A DNA stretch of 54,513 nucleotides, taken from the NCBI GenBank assembly GCA_021208645.1, contig JAJOJL010000131.1:1-54513 (forward strand), read 5' to 3'. The stretch comes from Bacillus sp. (in: firmicutes). Its GTDB lineage: Bacteria > Bacillota > Bacilli > Bacillales > Salisediminibacteriaceae. The notes under the pieces are model-generated. The model saw only the letters and a program-made list of their open reading frames with translations, searched no databases and was not told the DNA's origin. Positions 1-8,904 of this stretch are shown here, piece after piece. Both the position numbers and the translations under genes were made by a program. Position 1 is the stretch's first letter, and every line of letters begins with the position of its first letter.

Positions 1-21
1 TTTTTTCCGGCTTCGGAGAGC

Positions 22-438
22 GTTTTATCTTGAACGTAGAGGGATTATTAAGCTAACGTATTTTGTACATCCTCTTTCCATTCCTCAGTTTTATCTGAAC
101 GTAGAGGGATATAAAGAACTCCACCTGTAAAGCAAGTATCTTCTTAGGTAACAGTTTTATCTGAACGTAGTGGGATATAAAGGGTGACGCATTAACAGTT
201 CCTCAGCTTTTTGCGGGTCCGTTTTATCTTAACGTAGTGGGATATAAAGATGCCAGCTAAACCTTTTATGAAGCCTGCTCAAGGTTTTATCTTAACGTAG
301 TGGGATATAAAGATGCTTTCGGTACGTTTTAAGGTAGCAGTTGCCATGGTTTTATCTGAACATAGTGGGATATAAAGGAGGAACAAAAAGTACAGCTTAC
401 GGGGAGTATTGTGTTTTATCTGAACGTAGTGGGATATA
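22..438 (+). CRISPR. CRISPR array, seven repeats, type I-B-like repeat
   Basis: Seven copies of a 29-base repeat start at 22, 88, 154, 221, 284, 349 and 413, separated by six unrelated spacers of 34-38 bases. The usual copy begins GTTTTATCTGAACG and ends GGGATATAAAG. The layout GTTTTA...ATxTAAAx matches my memory of type I-B repeats from Clostridioides and Listeria, which favours + strand transcription with the leader to the left, outside the window. The first copy has an extra T and an altered 3' end, and the last loses its final AAG, so both visible ends are degenerate. Copies differ internally (GAACG/TAACG, AGAGGG/AGTGGG). No cas gene lies in the window. Bases 1-21 may be part of another spacer. 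Confidence 0.93.
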
Positions 439-463
439 CGCTATAGAGCCATACCCTATAGCG
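439..463. other. Perfect 8-bp inverted repeat abutting the last CRISPR repeat
   Basis: CGCTATAG (439-446) and CTATAGCG (456-463) form a perfect hairpin with a 9-base loop, directly against the truncated last CRISPR repeat. There is no T-run on either strand, so it is not a classic intrinsic terminator. It could mark the array boundary or fold at the end of the niaR transcript; the role is unknown. Confidence 0.5.
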
Positions 464-523
464 TCAATTTCTATTAATTAATATGCTAAATTAAGTTAGA
501 GTATTGCATTTTGTTCCTCCACC

Positions 524-1069
524 TTATGCATCCTCATACAAAAAGCCAGCTTCGGCCAGGGCCTCTAAGGCATCATCTATGTCTTCGTCTGATCTGGCTT
601 CTAGGGTGTGGATGTGTATTCCTTTCGTCAGTTCTAATAAATAAGTTGCTTTAGTTTCCTTTATCTTTTCTATAAATTGTTTAACTTCTTTTCGATTACT
701 AACATTTACGGTAGAAGTAATTTGTCCATATACAGGATGTTTAACTTCCACATCCTTAACAGTCACACCATAGTCAACAAGGAGAAGCAACTCTTCTTCG
801 GTTTCTTCTGGTGTATGGCGACAAACCACTACACGAGAAGAAGGTAAGGAGTTAGCAATATTAGATTCTGATAAAACATAACCCTGGCTCGTTGATAAGA
901 TAGGGAGCCCTTTTGCTTTCAAAAGTGTTATATCTTGAACAATTACCTGCCGACTTACATTTAATTCTTTTGCCAACGAACTGCCAGATTGAGGTTCACT
1001 ACGTTCCTCTAGAATACTTAATATTTTTTCGCGCCTTTCCTCCCCGAGCCACTTTTTCTTATTTGACAA
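524..1069 (-). CDS. niaR: NiaR transcriptional repressor of NAD biosynthesis
   Basis: A 181-residue protein with an N-terminal winged helix-turn-helix (about residues 11-62) followed by the 3H domain, whose conserved histidines are visible at H85, H111, H152 and H154. This is the niacin-responsive repressor known as NiaR/YrxA in Bacillus, which uses nicotinic acid as co-repressor and binds the nad operon operators. It starts at a TTG codon (1067-1069). The restored upstream nifS gene ends at 1059-1061, so the two genes overlap by a few bases and are probably translationally coupled. The matching operator lies at 2314-2325 between the divergent nad transcripts. Confidence 0.93.
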   Translation of the reverse strand: MSNKKKWLGEERREKILSILEERSEPQSGSSLAKELNVSRQVIVQDITLLKAKGLPILSTSQGYVLSESNIANSLPSSRVVVCRHTPEETEEELLLLVDYGVTVKDVEVKHPVYGQITSTVNVSNRKEVKQFIEKIKETKATYLLELTKGIHIHTLEARSDEDIDDALEALAEAGFLYEDA

Positions 1070-2208
1070 CTGCTTTCCCCTCCTTTTCCTTCACACAGTT
1101 AACAATTCTATTAGCCGCTTCTATTATTTCCTCTTTCGTGTTGTGAACCCCCATAGAAACACGAAAAAAAGCGTCTTACCTCTTGAGACGAACGATTCAA
1201 TGCTTTCATCGCAACAGATGGCTCTAATTTTTCCGATTGACAGGCACTTCCCGTAGAAATGCATATCCCGTATCGGTCTAAAGTAAGGAGCATATATTGT
1301 CCTTCAATGCCATATATCCCCATTCCAGTAATGTGCGGAAGTTGATTCGATGGGTTACCTTCTATCTTAAGTAAATGTGATATTGGTGTGATTTGCTCGA
1401 GAAAGGTCTCTCGAAGCTCACGCATATACTCTAAATTTCTCTCCATATTAGTCACCATATCAAGTGCTGCTGTTGTAAATGCAGCAATAGCAGGAGTATT
1501 CAATGTTCCTTGTCGAAATCCACTTTCATGGGTTGTTAATAAGTCAACTGAATTCCACTTGACATCTTTGTTCATATAAACAGCTCCTACCCCTTTGGGT
1601 CCATAGACTTTATGACTCGAGATAGAAATAGCGTCTACTCCTAATTCTTTAACGTCCACAGGAATTTTTCCAAAAGATTGAACACAATCACTATGAAAAA
1701 TTACATTGTGTTTCTTTAGTATCCTACTAATCTCCTGTAAAGGTTGAATCGTACCTATTTCAGAATTCACATGCTGGATGGAGGCCATAACCGTATCAGG
1801 TCGTACGGTCGCTTCTACTTCTTCAAGGTGTACAATCCCATTATCATTAACCCCGGTATACGTTACTTCCACACCTTCTTTTTCCAACTTCTGAAAAAAA
1901 GCATGTACAGAAGGGTGTTCTACAGTTGATGTAATGACATGATTTCCTTTGCTTTTATTAGCAAGGTAGAGTGATTCTAGAGCACGTAAGTTAGATTCTG
2001 AACCTCCACTTGTAAAATATACTTCGTTTGCTGTTGCCCCAATAATTCGTCCTATTTCACCACGACATTTATTTAATAAGTTTTGTGCTTTTTCTCCTTG
2101 CTCATGCAAACTGCTCGTGTTGGCAAAGTATTCTGTGCTAGCTTTCACAAATGTATCTATAGCATTAGCCGACATGGGTGTCGTTGCTGCGTTGTCTAAA
2201 TAGATCAT
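1059..2208 (-). CDS. nifS: NifS-type cysteine desulfurase of the NAD cluster (one frameshift)
   Basis: A PLP-dependent cysteine desulfurase that in Bacillus supplies sulfur for the Fe-S cluster of quinolinate synthase NadA. The PLP lysine sits in SSHKVYGPKG (K200) and the catalytic cysteine in STGSACQSE (C323). The ATG at 2206-2208 (MIYLDNAATT) is preferred because the upstream in-frame ATG lies on top of the GAGGGG ribosome site. An A7 run (1164-1170, + strand) shifts the frame after about residue 348. Removing one base continues the protein through a normal C-terminus (FRVSMGVHNTKEE...) to a stop at 1059-1061, giving 382 residues. As read, the ORF instead ends at 1111. I think this is a sequencing indel rather than decay. 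Confidence 0.88.
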
Positions 2209-2290
2209 AAAAATACCCCTCATTTTAGCAGATTAATAGCGTCAAAAAAAGCAACGCCTAAAGGCAACATTAAAAAAAGCTCTTGTCATT

Positions 2291-2320
2291 ATTTTAAATT
2301 TATGTAAACATAGGTGTCAA
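2291..2320 (-). promoter_or_regulatory. SigA promoter of nifS-niaR overlapping the NiaR operator
   Basis: On the minus strand TTGACA (plus 2315-2320) is followed after 18 bases by TAAAAT (plus 2291-2296), a good SigA promoter firing towards nifS. The -35 box is embedded in the palindromic operator, so bound NiaR would block RNA polymerase directly, giving autoregulation of niaR. Confidence 0.65.
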
Positions 2321-2325
2321 GACAC
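2314..2325. promoter_or_regulatory. NiaR operator between nifS and nadB
   Basis: GTGTC-AA-GACAC is a palindrome centred between the divergent nifS-niaR and nadBCA transcripts. It fits the TGTC-N2-GACA form of NiaR/YrxA boxes. It sits 22 bases before the nadB start and on the -35 element of nifS, so a single site could repress both arms when niacin is plentiful. Confidence 0.75.
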
Positions 2326-2346
2326 ATGTAAAAAGGGTGTAACAAA

Positions 2347-3892
2347 ATGGTGAGTCAACAGGTGATAATTGTTGGTTCGGGGATGGCTGCCTTAGTTACA
2401 GCCATAAAGTTAGCCAAAGAAAAGAATGTGAAATTATTTACAAAAAACTTTCACAGAGGTGGTAATTCTTGGAGGGCACAAGGCGGGATGGCTGCAGCGA
2501 TCCATGAACAGGACCACCCATTCGAGCATCTGCAAGATACTTTGGACGCAGGATGTTACCATAACGACACGAAAATGGTAGAGCTCCTTGTTAATGAAGG
2601 GGTTCACTTTGTTAAAAAATGGATAGAAGCAGGCATGGAATTTGATAAAGAAGATGGTGAACTCTCCTTAGGAATGGAAGGAGCTCACCGCAAACGCCGT
2701 ATATTACATGCTGGTGGGGATCAAACAGGGTTTCACTGTATGACCTATTTACACCGACAAATTGCCATGTCTTCAAATATAGAAATCTGCGAAAATGAAA
2801 GAGTTATTGATTTAATAATAGATTCAGGTGAATGTCAAGGGGTACTAACTAAGGATGAAAAAGGCAAAATTACGGAACATCAATCTTCTGTTACTATCCT
2901 GGCAACAGGTGGTTGTGGAGGAATTTTTGAAGCGACATCCAACGACCCAGAAATCATTGGTGATGGAATCGCTATAGCATATCGTGCCGGAGCGGCATTG
3001 TCAGATATGGAATTTATGCAATTTCATCCAACCTTGATCAAATACAACGGTAAGGTAGTAGGCTTAGCATCTGAGGCCTTAAGAGGAGAAGGTGCGAGAC
3101 TGATTGACGAATCTGGAAACTACATCATGGAAAGGGAGCATTCCCTTAAGGACCTAGCCCCTAGGGATGTAGTCGCACGAGTCATTGAAAGAGAAACAAA
3201 TAAGGGAAATCAAATATATTTAGACATTACAGCCATATCAAACTTTGAAAAACGTTTCCCGGCGATCTATTCTATGTGTAAAAATTCACAAGTTCCGATT
3301 GGAGAGGGAAAGATTCCGGTAGTCATTGGTGCTCACTTTCTAATGGGCGGAGTAGTGACAGATTCATTCGGCCAAACAACGATACCTAGATTGTTCGCCG
3401 TAGGGGAAGTGGCAAGAACAGGTGTCCACGGAGCCAATCGATTAGCAAGTAATTCTCTGTTAGAAGCTCTTGTCTTTTCTGAGCGAGCAGGAGAATTTAT
3501 TTTAGACGAGTGGGATAGTTACTCAAAAAAATTAAGGCATAAAGATGGTTTGAAATTAGTCACTTACGAAAAGGTACCAATTACCTTACCTTCTAAGCAA
3601 GAAATTCAAAACCGAGCTACCTGTGCATTAGGCGTAGAACGTAATGGAGAAGAATTGAATCAGCTAATTAAATGGTTAGAAATGGATAATCAGATTCACA
3701 CCCATATAAATACTGATCGTAATCAATGGTCCAAAGATCAATTAGCAATTTCTAATATGCTTATCACCACTTGGTTAATTTCGAAAGCCGCGCTTAAGCG
3801 CAATGAAAGTATAGGTGCCCATTACCGCACAGATTTTCCAACAAGAGATATAAAGAATTGGCAAGGTAAACAAATCATCACAAAAAGGGTGA
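2347..3892 (+). CDS. nadB: L-aspartate oxidase NadB (read through into nadC by a frameshift)
   Basis: A flavoprotein that oxidises L-aspartate to iminoaspartate, the first step of de novo NAD synthesis. The FAD-binding GSGMAA motif is at residues 10-15, and the SWRAQGGMAAA and GAHFLMGGV segments typical of the fumarate reductase/NadB fold are present. As read, no stop codon separates this gene from nadC and the joint ORF is 808 codons (2347-4773). The A5 run at 3882-3886 is the likely culprit: with one A fewer, the frame meets TGA at 3890-3892 and yields a 514-residue NadB. The intervening 41 bases then contain a good ribosome site for nadC. A genuine NadB-NadC fusion is the alternative. Confidence 0.9.
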
Positions 3893-3933
3893 CTGTGCGA
3901 CTGCAGGGTTATTTTTACAAAGGGGGAAATCAA

Positions 3934-4773
3934 ATGAACAAGCTGCTACTACGAGAGAAGCTTCTGCAATTTTACAATGAAGACATAGGATTCGGAGATA
4001 AAACATCCCTAAGCATGTTCACCATCGAAAGAAGCAAAGCAATTTTTTTAGCCAAAGAAGATGGGGTATTTGCTGGAGAAATGGTCCTAACTGAAGGATA
4101 TAAATTGCTTCAAGAGGACATTCAACTCACTTTACTTAAAAGAGATGGTGACCGTCTTCAAAAGGGTGACATCATTGCCGAAGTGGAAGGTCCAACTATC
4201 GATATATTATCGACAGAACGAGTACTTTTAAACCTCGTACAGCGTATGAGTGGTATTGCCACGTTAACAGCGAAGGTAGCAGAAAAGCTAGAAGGTACGA
4301 ACACGAGAGTCTGCGATACCCGCAAAACAACGCCTGGCCTTCGGATGCTGGAAAAGCATGCCGTCACCTGTGGGGGCGGGTATAACCATCGGCTCCGCTT
4401 AGACGATGCGGTCATGATTAAAGACAATCACATTGCCCAATGCGGATCCATCCGGGATGCCGTTGAGCGTGTACGTGCCTCTGTTGGTCACACCGTAAAA
4501 GTGGAAGTGGAAGTGGAGTCACTAGAAGCATTAAAAGAAGCCATCGAAGCTAAAGCAGATATCATAATGTTCGATAACACAACTATAGAAGAAGCAATGC
4601 AATGGCGCCAAGAAACACCTAGCCACATTATCACAGAAGTTTCCGGTGGAATTACGATGGAGACAGTTGCCGAGTATGGGAAAACAGGGGTAGATTATAT
4701 TTCTATTGGAGCGTTAACTCATTCTGCAAAAGCATTAGATATTAGCTTAGATATTAAAGGTCTGGAGGAATAA
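3934..4773 (+). CDS. nadC: Nicotinate-nucleotide pyrophosphorylase (quinolinate phosphoribosyltransferase)
   Basis: Converts quinolinate and PRPP to nicotinate mononucleotide. The 279-residue protein starts [10 protein letters not shown] and contains the family blocks [40 protein letters not shown] and MIKDNHI, which carry the basic residues that bind the phosphates. GGGGG lies 9 bases before the ATG at 3934-3936, a proper ribosome site, which argues for an independent protein even though the ORF is open upstream into nadB. It ends two bases before nadA, so nadB, nadC and nadA form one operon. Confidence 0.93.
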   Translation: MNKLLLREKLLQFYNEDIGFGDKTSLSMFTIERSKAIFLAKEDGVFAGEMVLTEGYKLLQEDIQLTLLKRDGDRLQKGDIIAEVEGPTIDILSTERVLLNLVQRMSGIATLTAKVAEKLEGTNTRVCDTRKTTPGLRMLEKHAVTCGGGYNHRLRLDDAVMIKDNHIAQCGSIRDAVERVRASVGHTVKVEVEVESLEALKEAIEAKADIIMFDNTTIEEAMQWRQETPSHIITEVSGGITMETVAEYGKTGVDYISIGALTHSAKALDISLDIKGLEE

Positions 4774-4775
4774 AA

Positions 4776-5879
4776 ATGGGGACAATTAGTTTATTTGACA
4801 CTTTGCAAGGGACAATGCCAGAGGAATATAAAAAACGTTCAACAGAAGAACTGATTGCACGTGCTAACGAAATTAAAAACAAGTTAGGGAAACGCTTATT
4901 TATTCCAGGACATCATTATCAAAAGGATGAAGTTATTCAATTTGCTGATGCATCAGGAGATTCCTTGCAGCTTGCACAAATTTCTGCAGCTAACCAGGAA
5001 GCAGAGTACGTCGTGTTTTGTGGTGTTCACTTCATGGCAGAGACAGCTGATATTCTGACTAACGAAAACCAAACGGTGGTCCTCCCAGACATGCGTGCTG
5101 GCTGTTCCATGGCCGACATGGCCAATATGGAACAGACGGAGCGAGCTTGGAAGAAGCTTGTAGACCGATACGGAGACACAATCATTCCATTAACCTACGT
5201 AAACTCTACAGCAGAGATTAAAGCGTTTGTTGGAAAAAATGGTGGGGCAACTGTCACTTCTTCTAATGCAGAAAAAATGTTGAAATGGGCCTTTAGTCAG
5301 AAGAAACGTATCTTGTTTTTGCCAGACCAGCATTTAGGGAGAAATACGGCACATGACCTAGGAATCCCATTATCGGATATGGTTGTTTGGAATCCTCGTA
5401 CAGATGAGTTCGAAGGAGAGGCACATGACGAAGTGAAAATGATCCTTTGGAAAGGACATTGTTCCGTACACGAAAACTTCCGTATCGAGCATGTAGAAGC
5501 GTTACGCGCCAATGAACCTGACCGAAAAATTTTAGTACATCCTGAGTGTACACACGATGTGGTAAGAGCATCTGACCTTGACGGCTCTACAAAGTACATT
5601 ATCGAGACAATTGAAAACGCTCCGGCAGGTAGTAAGTGGGCAATTGGAACAGAAATGAATCTCGTAAACCGTTTGATTCAAAATCATCCTGAAAAGGATA
5701 TTGTTTCCCTCAATCCGGAAATGTGTCCTTGTTTAACCATGAACCGTATTGACCTCCCGCATTTTGTCTGGTCTTTGGAACAGATTGAAAAAGGGGAACC
5801 AGTTAATGAAATCCGTGTGGATCGAGTGATTGCGGAAGACGCAAAGCTCGCTATTGAACGAATGTTTGAGCATGTTTAG
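4776..5879 (+). CDS. nadA: Quinolinate synthase A
   Basis: Condenses iminoaspartate with dihydroxyacetone phosphate to quinolinate using a [4Fe-4S] cluster. The 367 residues are full length for the Bacillus type. Candidate cluster cysteines are C110 (RAGCSMAD), C258 (HPECTHDV) and the C317/C319 pair in MCPC; C229 (KGHCSVHE) is also present. It starts two bases after nadC and is followed by a strong bidirectional terminator. Its need for an Fe-S cluster explains the divergent cysteine desulfurase gene. Confidence 0.96.
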   Translation: MGTISLFDTLQGTMPEEYKKRSTEELIARANEIKNKLGKRLFIPGHHYQKDEVIQFADASGDSLQLAQISAANQEAEYVVFCGVHFMAETADILTNENQTVVLPDMRAGCSMADMANMEQTERAWKKLVDRYGDTIIPLTYVNSTAEIKAFVGKNGGATVTSSNAEKMLKWAFSQKKRILFLPDQHLGRNTAHDLGIPLSDMVVWNPRTDEFEGEAHDEVKMILWKGHCSVHENFRIEHVEALRANEPDRKILVHPECTHDVVRASDLDGSTKYIIETIENAPAGSKWAIGTEMNLVNRLIQNHPEKDIVSLNPEMCPCLTMNRIDLPHFVWSLEQIEKGEPVNEIRVDRVIAEDAKLAIERMFEHV

Positions 5880-5901
5880 GCAAATCTAATTGTCACCATA
5901 A

Positions 5902-5943
5902 AAAAATGGTTACTCCTTCTAAAATTAAGGAGTAACCATTTTT
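5902..5943. terminator. Bidirectional intrinsic terminator, nadA / cytochrome c
   Basis: A perfect 17-bp stem (5902-5918 with 5927-5943) encloses an 8-base loop, with an A-run on the left and a T-run on the right. It can terminate nadA on the plus strand and the convergent cytochrome gene on the minus strand. Confidence 0.9.
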
Positions 5944-5969
5944 GTTTTAGCAATAACTTCCCATAATCC

Positions 5970-7246
5970 TTACTCCACAGCCAGCCCTGTTCTATGGCAA
6001 GTTGCACAATAAACATCTGTTGGTGGAATAATTTTTAGTTCCCTTAAGATTTCATCATCAATTTCCTCTGCTATGTCCATATTGTGACACGTTAAACAGT
6101 TATTCACATCTTGCTTGCTAGCCACTTCCTGGGCGTGCCCCGTTAACCAAATATCTATGGTTTGGTGACTGTCTGGACGAACTTCATGACATGTAAAACA
6201 GAAGAGAGTTTCCTTCGCCATAAACTGAACCACATAAATGTCAGGAACATAATGGTCCATATTCGGCTGTTGTAAGTGAAGGAGTCTAGTCATACTAACT
6301 GCTTGAATATCTTTTTGCCATTTCGCTTGGTCATGGCAGTCTACACAAGTATCTAACTTGTTTAAAGCATACTCGCCGTGGGCAATTCCGAAGTCATCAT
6401 TATTATGACTATCAGGGACGACGATTTCCGTGTGACATGTTTCACAGGCCATGGAAATTTGCCCTTCCTGGGGGTTTTCCAGTTGTTTTTCGATTAAGTC
6501 AAACACTTCTAGGATGCCGAATGAATCACTTTCATACTGTGGGGGATAGGATAAAGAATAGTATTTGTCCTCCCAAGGTTCGTCCCCTTTGTTATATTTC
6601 AAGTGGCAATCAATACATGTTCCCATATTTGGTCTCGTATATTTTGTTGAAATAAGTTCTTCCCCATTTTCTTCCGTCCAATAATCAAAGTCTTTATGTT
6701 CCACTAAACCTCGCTCTACTGCCTTTCCGTGAGCGACCCCAGAGTGACATGTTACACATAGAACACCTGCTTCGATGTGTCCATCATGGTTCGGAATGAT
6801 ATCCCCAGATGCTGTAATTCTTCGATTTGGTGAATGACATTGATAGCATGTTTCATTTGGAATAGGTGCTTTGTACATATAAATAGGGTCTGGTGTCTGT
6901 CCTGTTGTCACGAGGAACATTTTATAGGCACCATTACTTTACTCATAATATAGTTGTCAAATCCCGGTTCCACATGACAATCGGTACAGTATAATTCCGT
7001 ATGTGTTGTTAATTCGTGGGTCACAACCTCTGGAGGATGAATATGGCAGCTGGCACAAGAAGAATTTGTACCTGTCGCCTTAAATACTCCGTAAGTACTA
7101 CCAAAAGCAATTAATAAGAAAACGATTGAGAAAAATATTAATTTCCACATGTGGAGAGGATTCTTTAAATCTATTTTTTTCCATATTTTCAGTTTTTCCC
7201 TAAACTTCACTTTTTCTTGTTCTTCTTTTATCTCTTTATCGCTCAT
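5970..7246 (-). CDS. Membrane-anchored NapC/NirT-type decaheme cytochrome c (one frameshift)
   Basis: A cytoplasmic N-terminus, one membrane helix (about residues 34-55) and ten CxxCH haem motifs: CASCH, CTDCH, CYQCH, CVTCH, CIDCH, CETCH, CVDCH, CFTCH, CLTCH and CATCH. The first four, with CVTCHSGVAHG, follow the NapC/NirT/NrfH quinol-dehydrogenase pattern; the remaining six form an added electron-carrying domain. As read the gene is split (7246 to 6908, and 6920 to 5970) by a missing base in the T4 run at 6920-6923. Adding one restores 425 residues. It probably takes electrons from menaquinol at the outer face of the membrane to an unidentified acceptor. No reductase or haem-lyase gene is adjacent. 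Confidence 0.85.
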
Positions 7247-7654
7247 GTCACTACCCCTAACCTAGTCAGACTTCTATTTTTCATACCGAATGCATTATTT
7301 TTCTATTCATATTATCCAATCTTTTTAATGAAAAATCTATAGAAAATATGGTAAAAATCTAAACATTATGTGAAAATGTGTGATTTTATACACAGGTTAG
7401 ACTACGCATAATTCCATAGTTTCTTACAAAGACGAGTGCCGAACCAAGCTCTTGTCATTTTTTAATGACGATAAAAATAAACTTAAACAGCAAACATTTA
7501 AGCCTACATTAAATGGGAAAAATGCCGTAATTATAACTTATTGGTATGTGATTTCTATTGCTAGAGACTATCTGTTCACTACATCACAACCGTACAAATA
7601 TTATAAATTCATTGTCAATTCAGAAAATATTACCTATAATTAAATTACTTGGGG
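7247..7654. other. AT-rich intergenic region without a convincing gene
   Basis: About 400 bases between the divergent cytochrome and acyl-CoA genes. A 63-codon reading frame at 7452-7643 has no ribosome site and no recognisable composition, so I do not call it. The stretch presumably holds the cytochrome promoter; I see no clear box. Confidence 0.4.
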
Positions 7655-7684
7655 ATAATCTGAGCGATTGCTCAGTCAGATTAT
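7655..7684. promoter_or_regulatory. Candidate operator (TetR-type palindrome) upstream of the acyl-CoA operon
   Basis: A 14-bp palindrome TGAGC-GATT-GCTCA (7661-7674) is nested in outer arms ATAATC (7655-7660) and GATTAT (7679-7684). It lies 61 bases before the acyl-CoA dehydrogenase start. Half-sites of this kind, with a TGA...TCA outer frame, are typical of TetR/FadR-like repressors of fatty acid and branched-chain catabolism. No such regulator is encoded in the window, so the partner is unknown. Confidence 0.5.
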
Positions 7685-7744
7685 TTCCCTTTATTTTGAA
7701 ATGAAAATGTAAGCCTTTACATGTTGAAGAATGGGGGAAAACGA

Positions 7745-8893
7745 ATGGACTTTTCATTTACGAAAGAACAGTTAATGATCCGGGATATGGTTAAAGAGTT
7801 TGCGGAGAAGGAAATTGCACCAATGGCAGAGGAATTGGACCGAACGGCTCAGTTTCCAATTGAAACTTTTAAGAAAATGGGGGAATTAGGACTTCTTGGT
7901 ATTCCGTTTCCAGAGGAGTACGGTGGTTCAGGTGGAGACACTCTTTCCTATGCTTTAGCAGTAGAAGAAATTGGTAAAGCATGTGGCGGGACAGGGCTAA
8001 GTTATGCAGCGGCCGTTTCATTAGGAGCATCGCCACTTTACTATTTCGGAACAGAAGAACAAAAGCAGGAACATCTTGTGCCATTAGCAAAAGGCGAAAG
8101 CTTGGGGGCTTTCGGCTTGACCGAGCCTAATGCTGGTTCTGACGCTGGGGGAACGAGAACGAAAGCCGTTCTAGATGGGGATCATTACGTCATTAATGGA
8201 GAAAAATGTTGGATTACCAACGCAAGTTATTCCAGAACAGTAATCGTAACGGCAGTAAACGGCACAGACGAGCGAGGGAAAAAGAAAATCTCTGCCTTTA
8301 TCGTACCAACAGACACGGAAGGAATGACGATTCGTGCCGAGTATGAAAAAATGGGTGTTCGCGCTTCTGATACAACAGAAATTATCTTGGATGATGTGAG
8401 GGTTCCGAAAGAAAATATTCTCGGAGATCCTGATAAAGGATTTAATCAATTTTTATATACGTTAGACGGAGGGAGAATCTCCATTGCAGCCCTAGCTGTA
8501 GGTGTTGGAAGAGCAGCCTATGAAGCAGCCCTTCAATACAGCAAGGAAAGGAAGCAATTTGGAAAACCAATCGGCAGCTTCCAAGCAATTCAATTTAAAC
8601 TGGCAGATATGGCAATGGAATTAGAGCTGGCGCAAAACATGGTTTATAAAGCTGCCTGGTTAAAGGATCAAGGTAAACCATTTAAAAAGGAATCGGCTTT
8701 TGCAAAGCTATTTGCTTCTGAAGCTGCCACAAGAGCTTGTAACCAAGCAATTCAAATCCACGGTGGTTATGGTTACATGAGAGAATATCACGTAGAACGC
8801 TTTTTGCGTGATGCGAAATTATTAGAAATTGGAGAAGGAACTTCTGAAATTCAACGATTAGTTATTGCTAGAGAAATTGGATGTCCAAGATAG
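7745..8893 (+). CDS. yngJ: Acyl-CoA dehydrogenase (YngJ-like)
   Basis: A 382-residue FAD-dependent acyl-CoA dehydrogenase with the N-terminal helical, middle beta and C-terminal helical domains of the family. Signatures seen are [13 protein letters not shown], the substrate/flavin segment [18 protein letters not shown] and [12 protein letters not shown]. The start at 7745 follows GGGGGAAAACGA; an upstream in-frame ATG at 7721 has no ribosome site. Context implies isovaleryl-CoA to 3-methylcrotonyl-CoA, the first dedicated leucine step. However, E364 in IGEGTSEIQ is the MCAD/SCAD-type catalytic base, where isovaleryl-CoA dehydrogenase usually lacks a glutamate, so a broader short-chain substrate range is possible. 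Confidence 0.9.
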   Translation: MDFSFTKEQLMIRDMVKEFAEKEIAPMAEELDRTAQFPIETFKKMGELGLLGIPFPEEYGGSGGDTLSYALAVEEIGKACGGTGLSYAAAVSLGASPLYYFGTEEQKQEHLVPLAKGESLGAFGLTEPNAGSDAGGTRTKAVLDGDHYVINGEKCWITNASYSRTVIVTAVNGTDERGKKKISAFIVPTDTEGMTIRAEYEKMGVRASDTTEIILDDVRVPKENILGDPDKGFNQFLYTLDGGRISIAALAVGVGRAAYEAALQYSKERKQFGKPIGSFQAIQFKLADMAMELELAQNMVYKAAWLKDQGKPFKKESAFAKLFASEAATRACNQAIQIHGGYGYMREYHVERFLRDAKLLEIGEGTSEIQRLVIAREIGCPR

Positions 8894-8904
8894 GGGGAAG
8901 TCAT

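Noticed and set aside
7452..7643. 63-codon frame between the cytochrome and acyl-CoA genes
   Set aside because: No ribosome site, AT-driven composition and no recognisable motif; likely chance.
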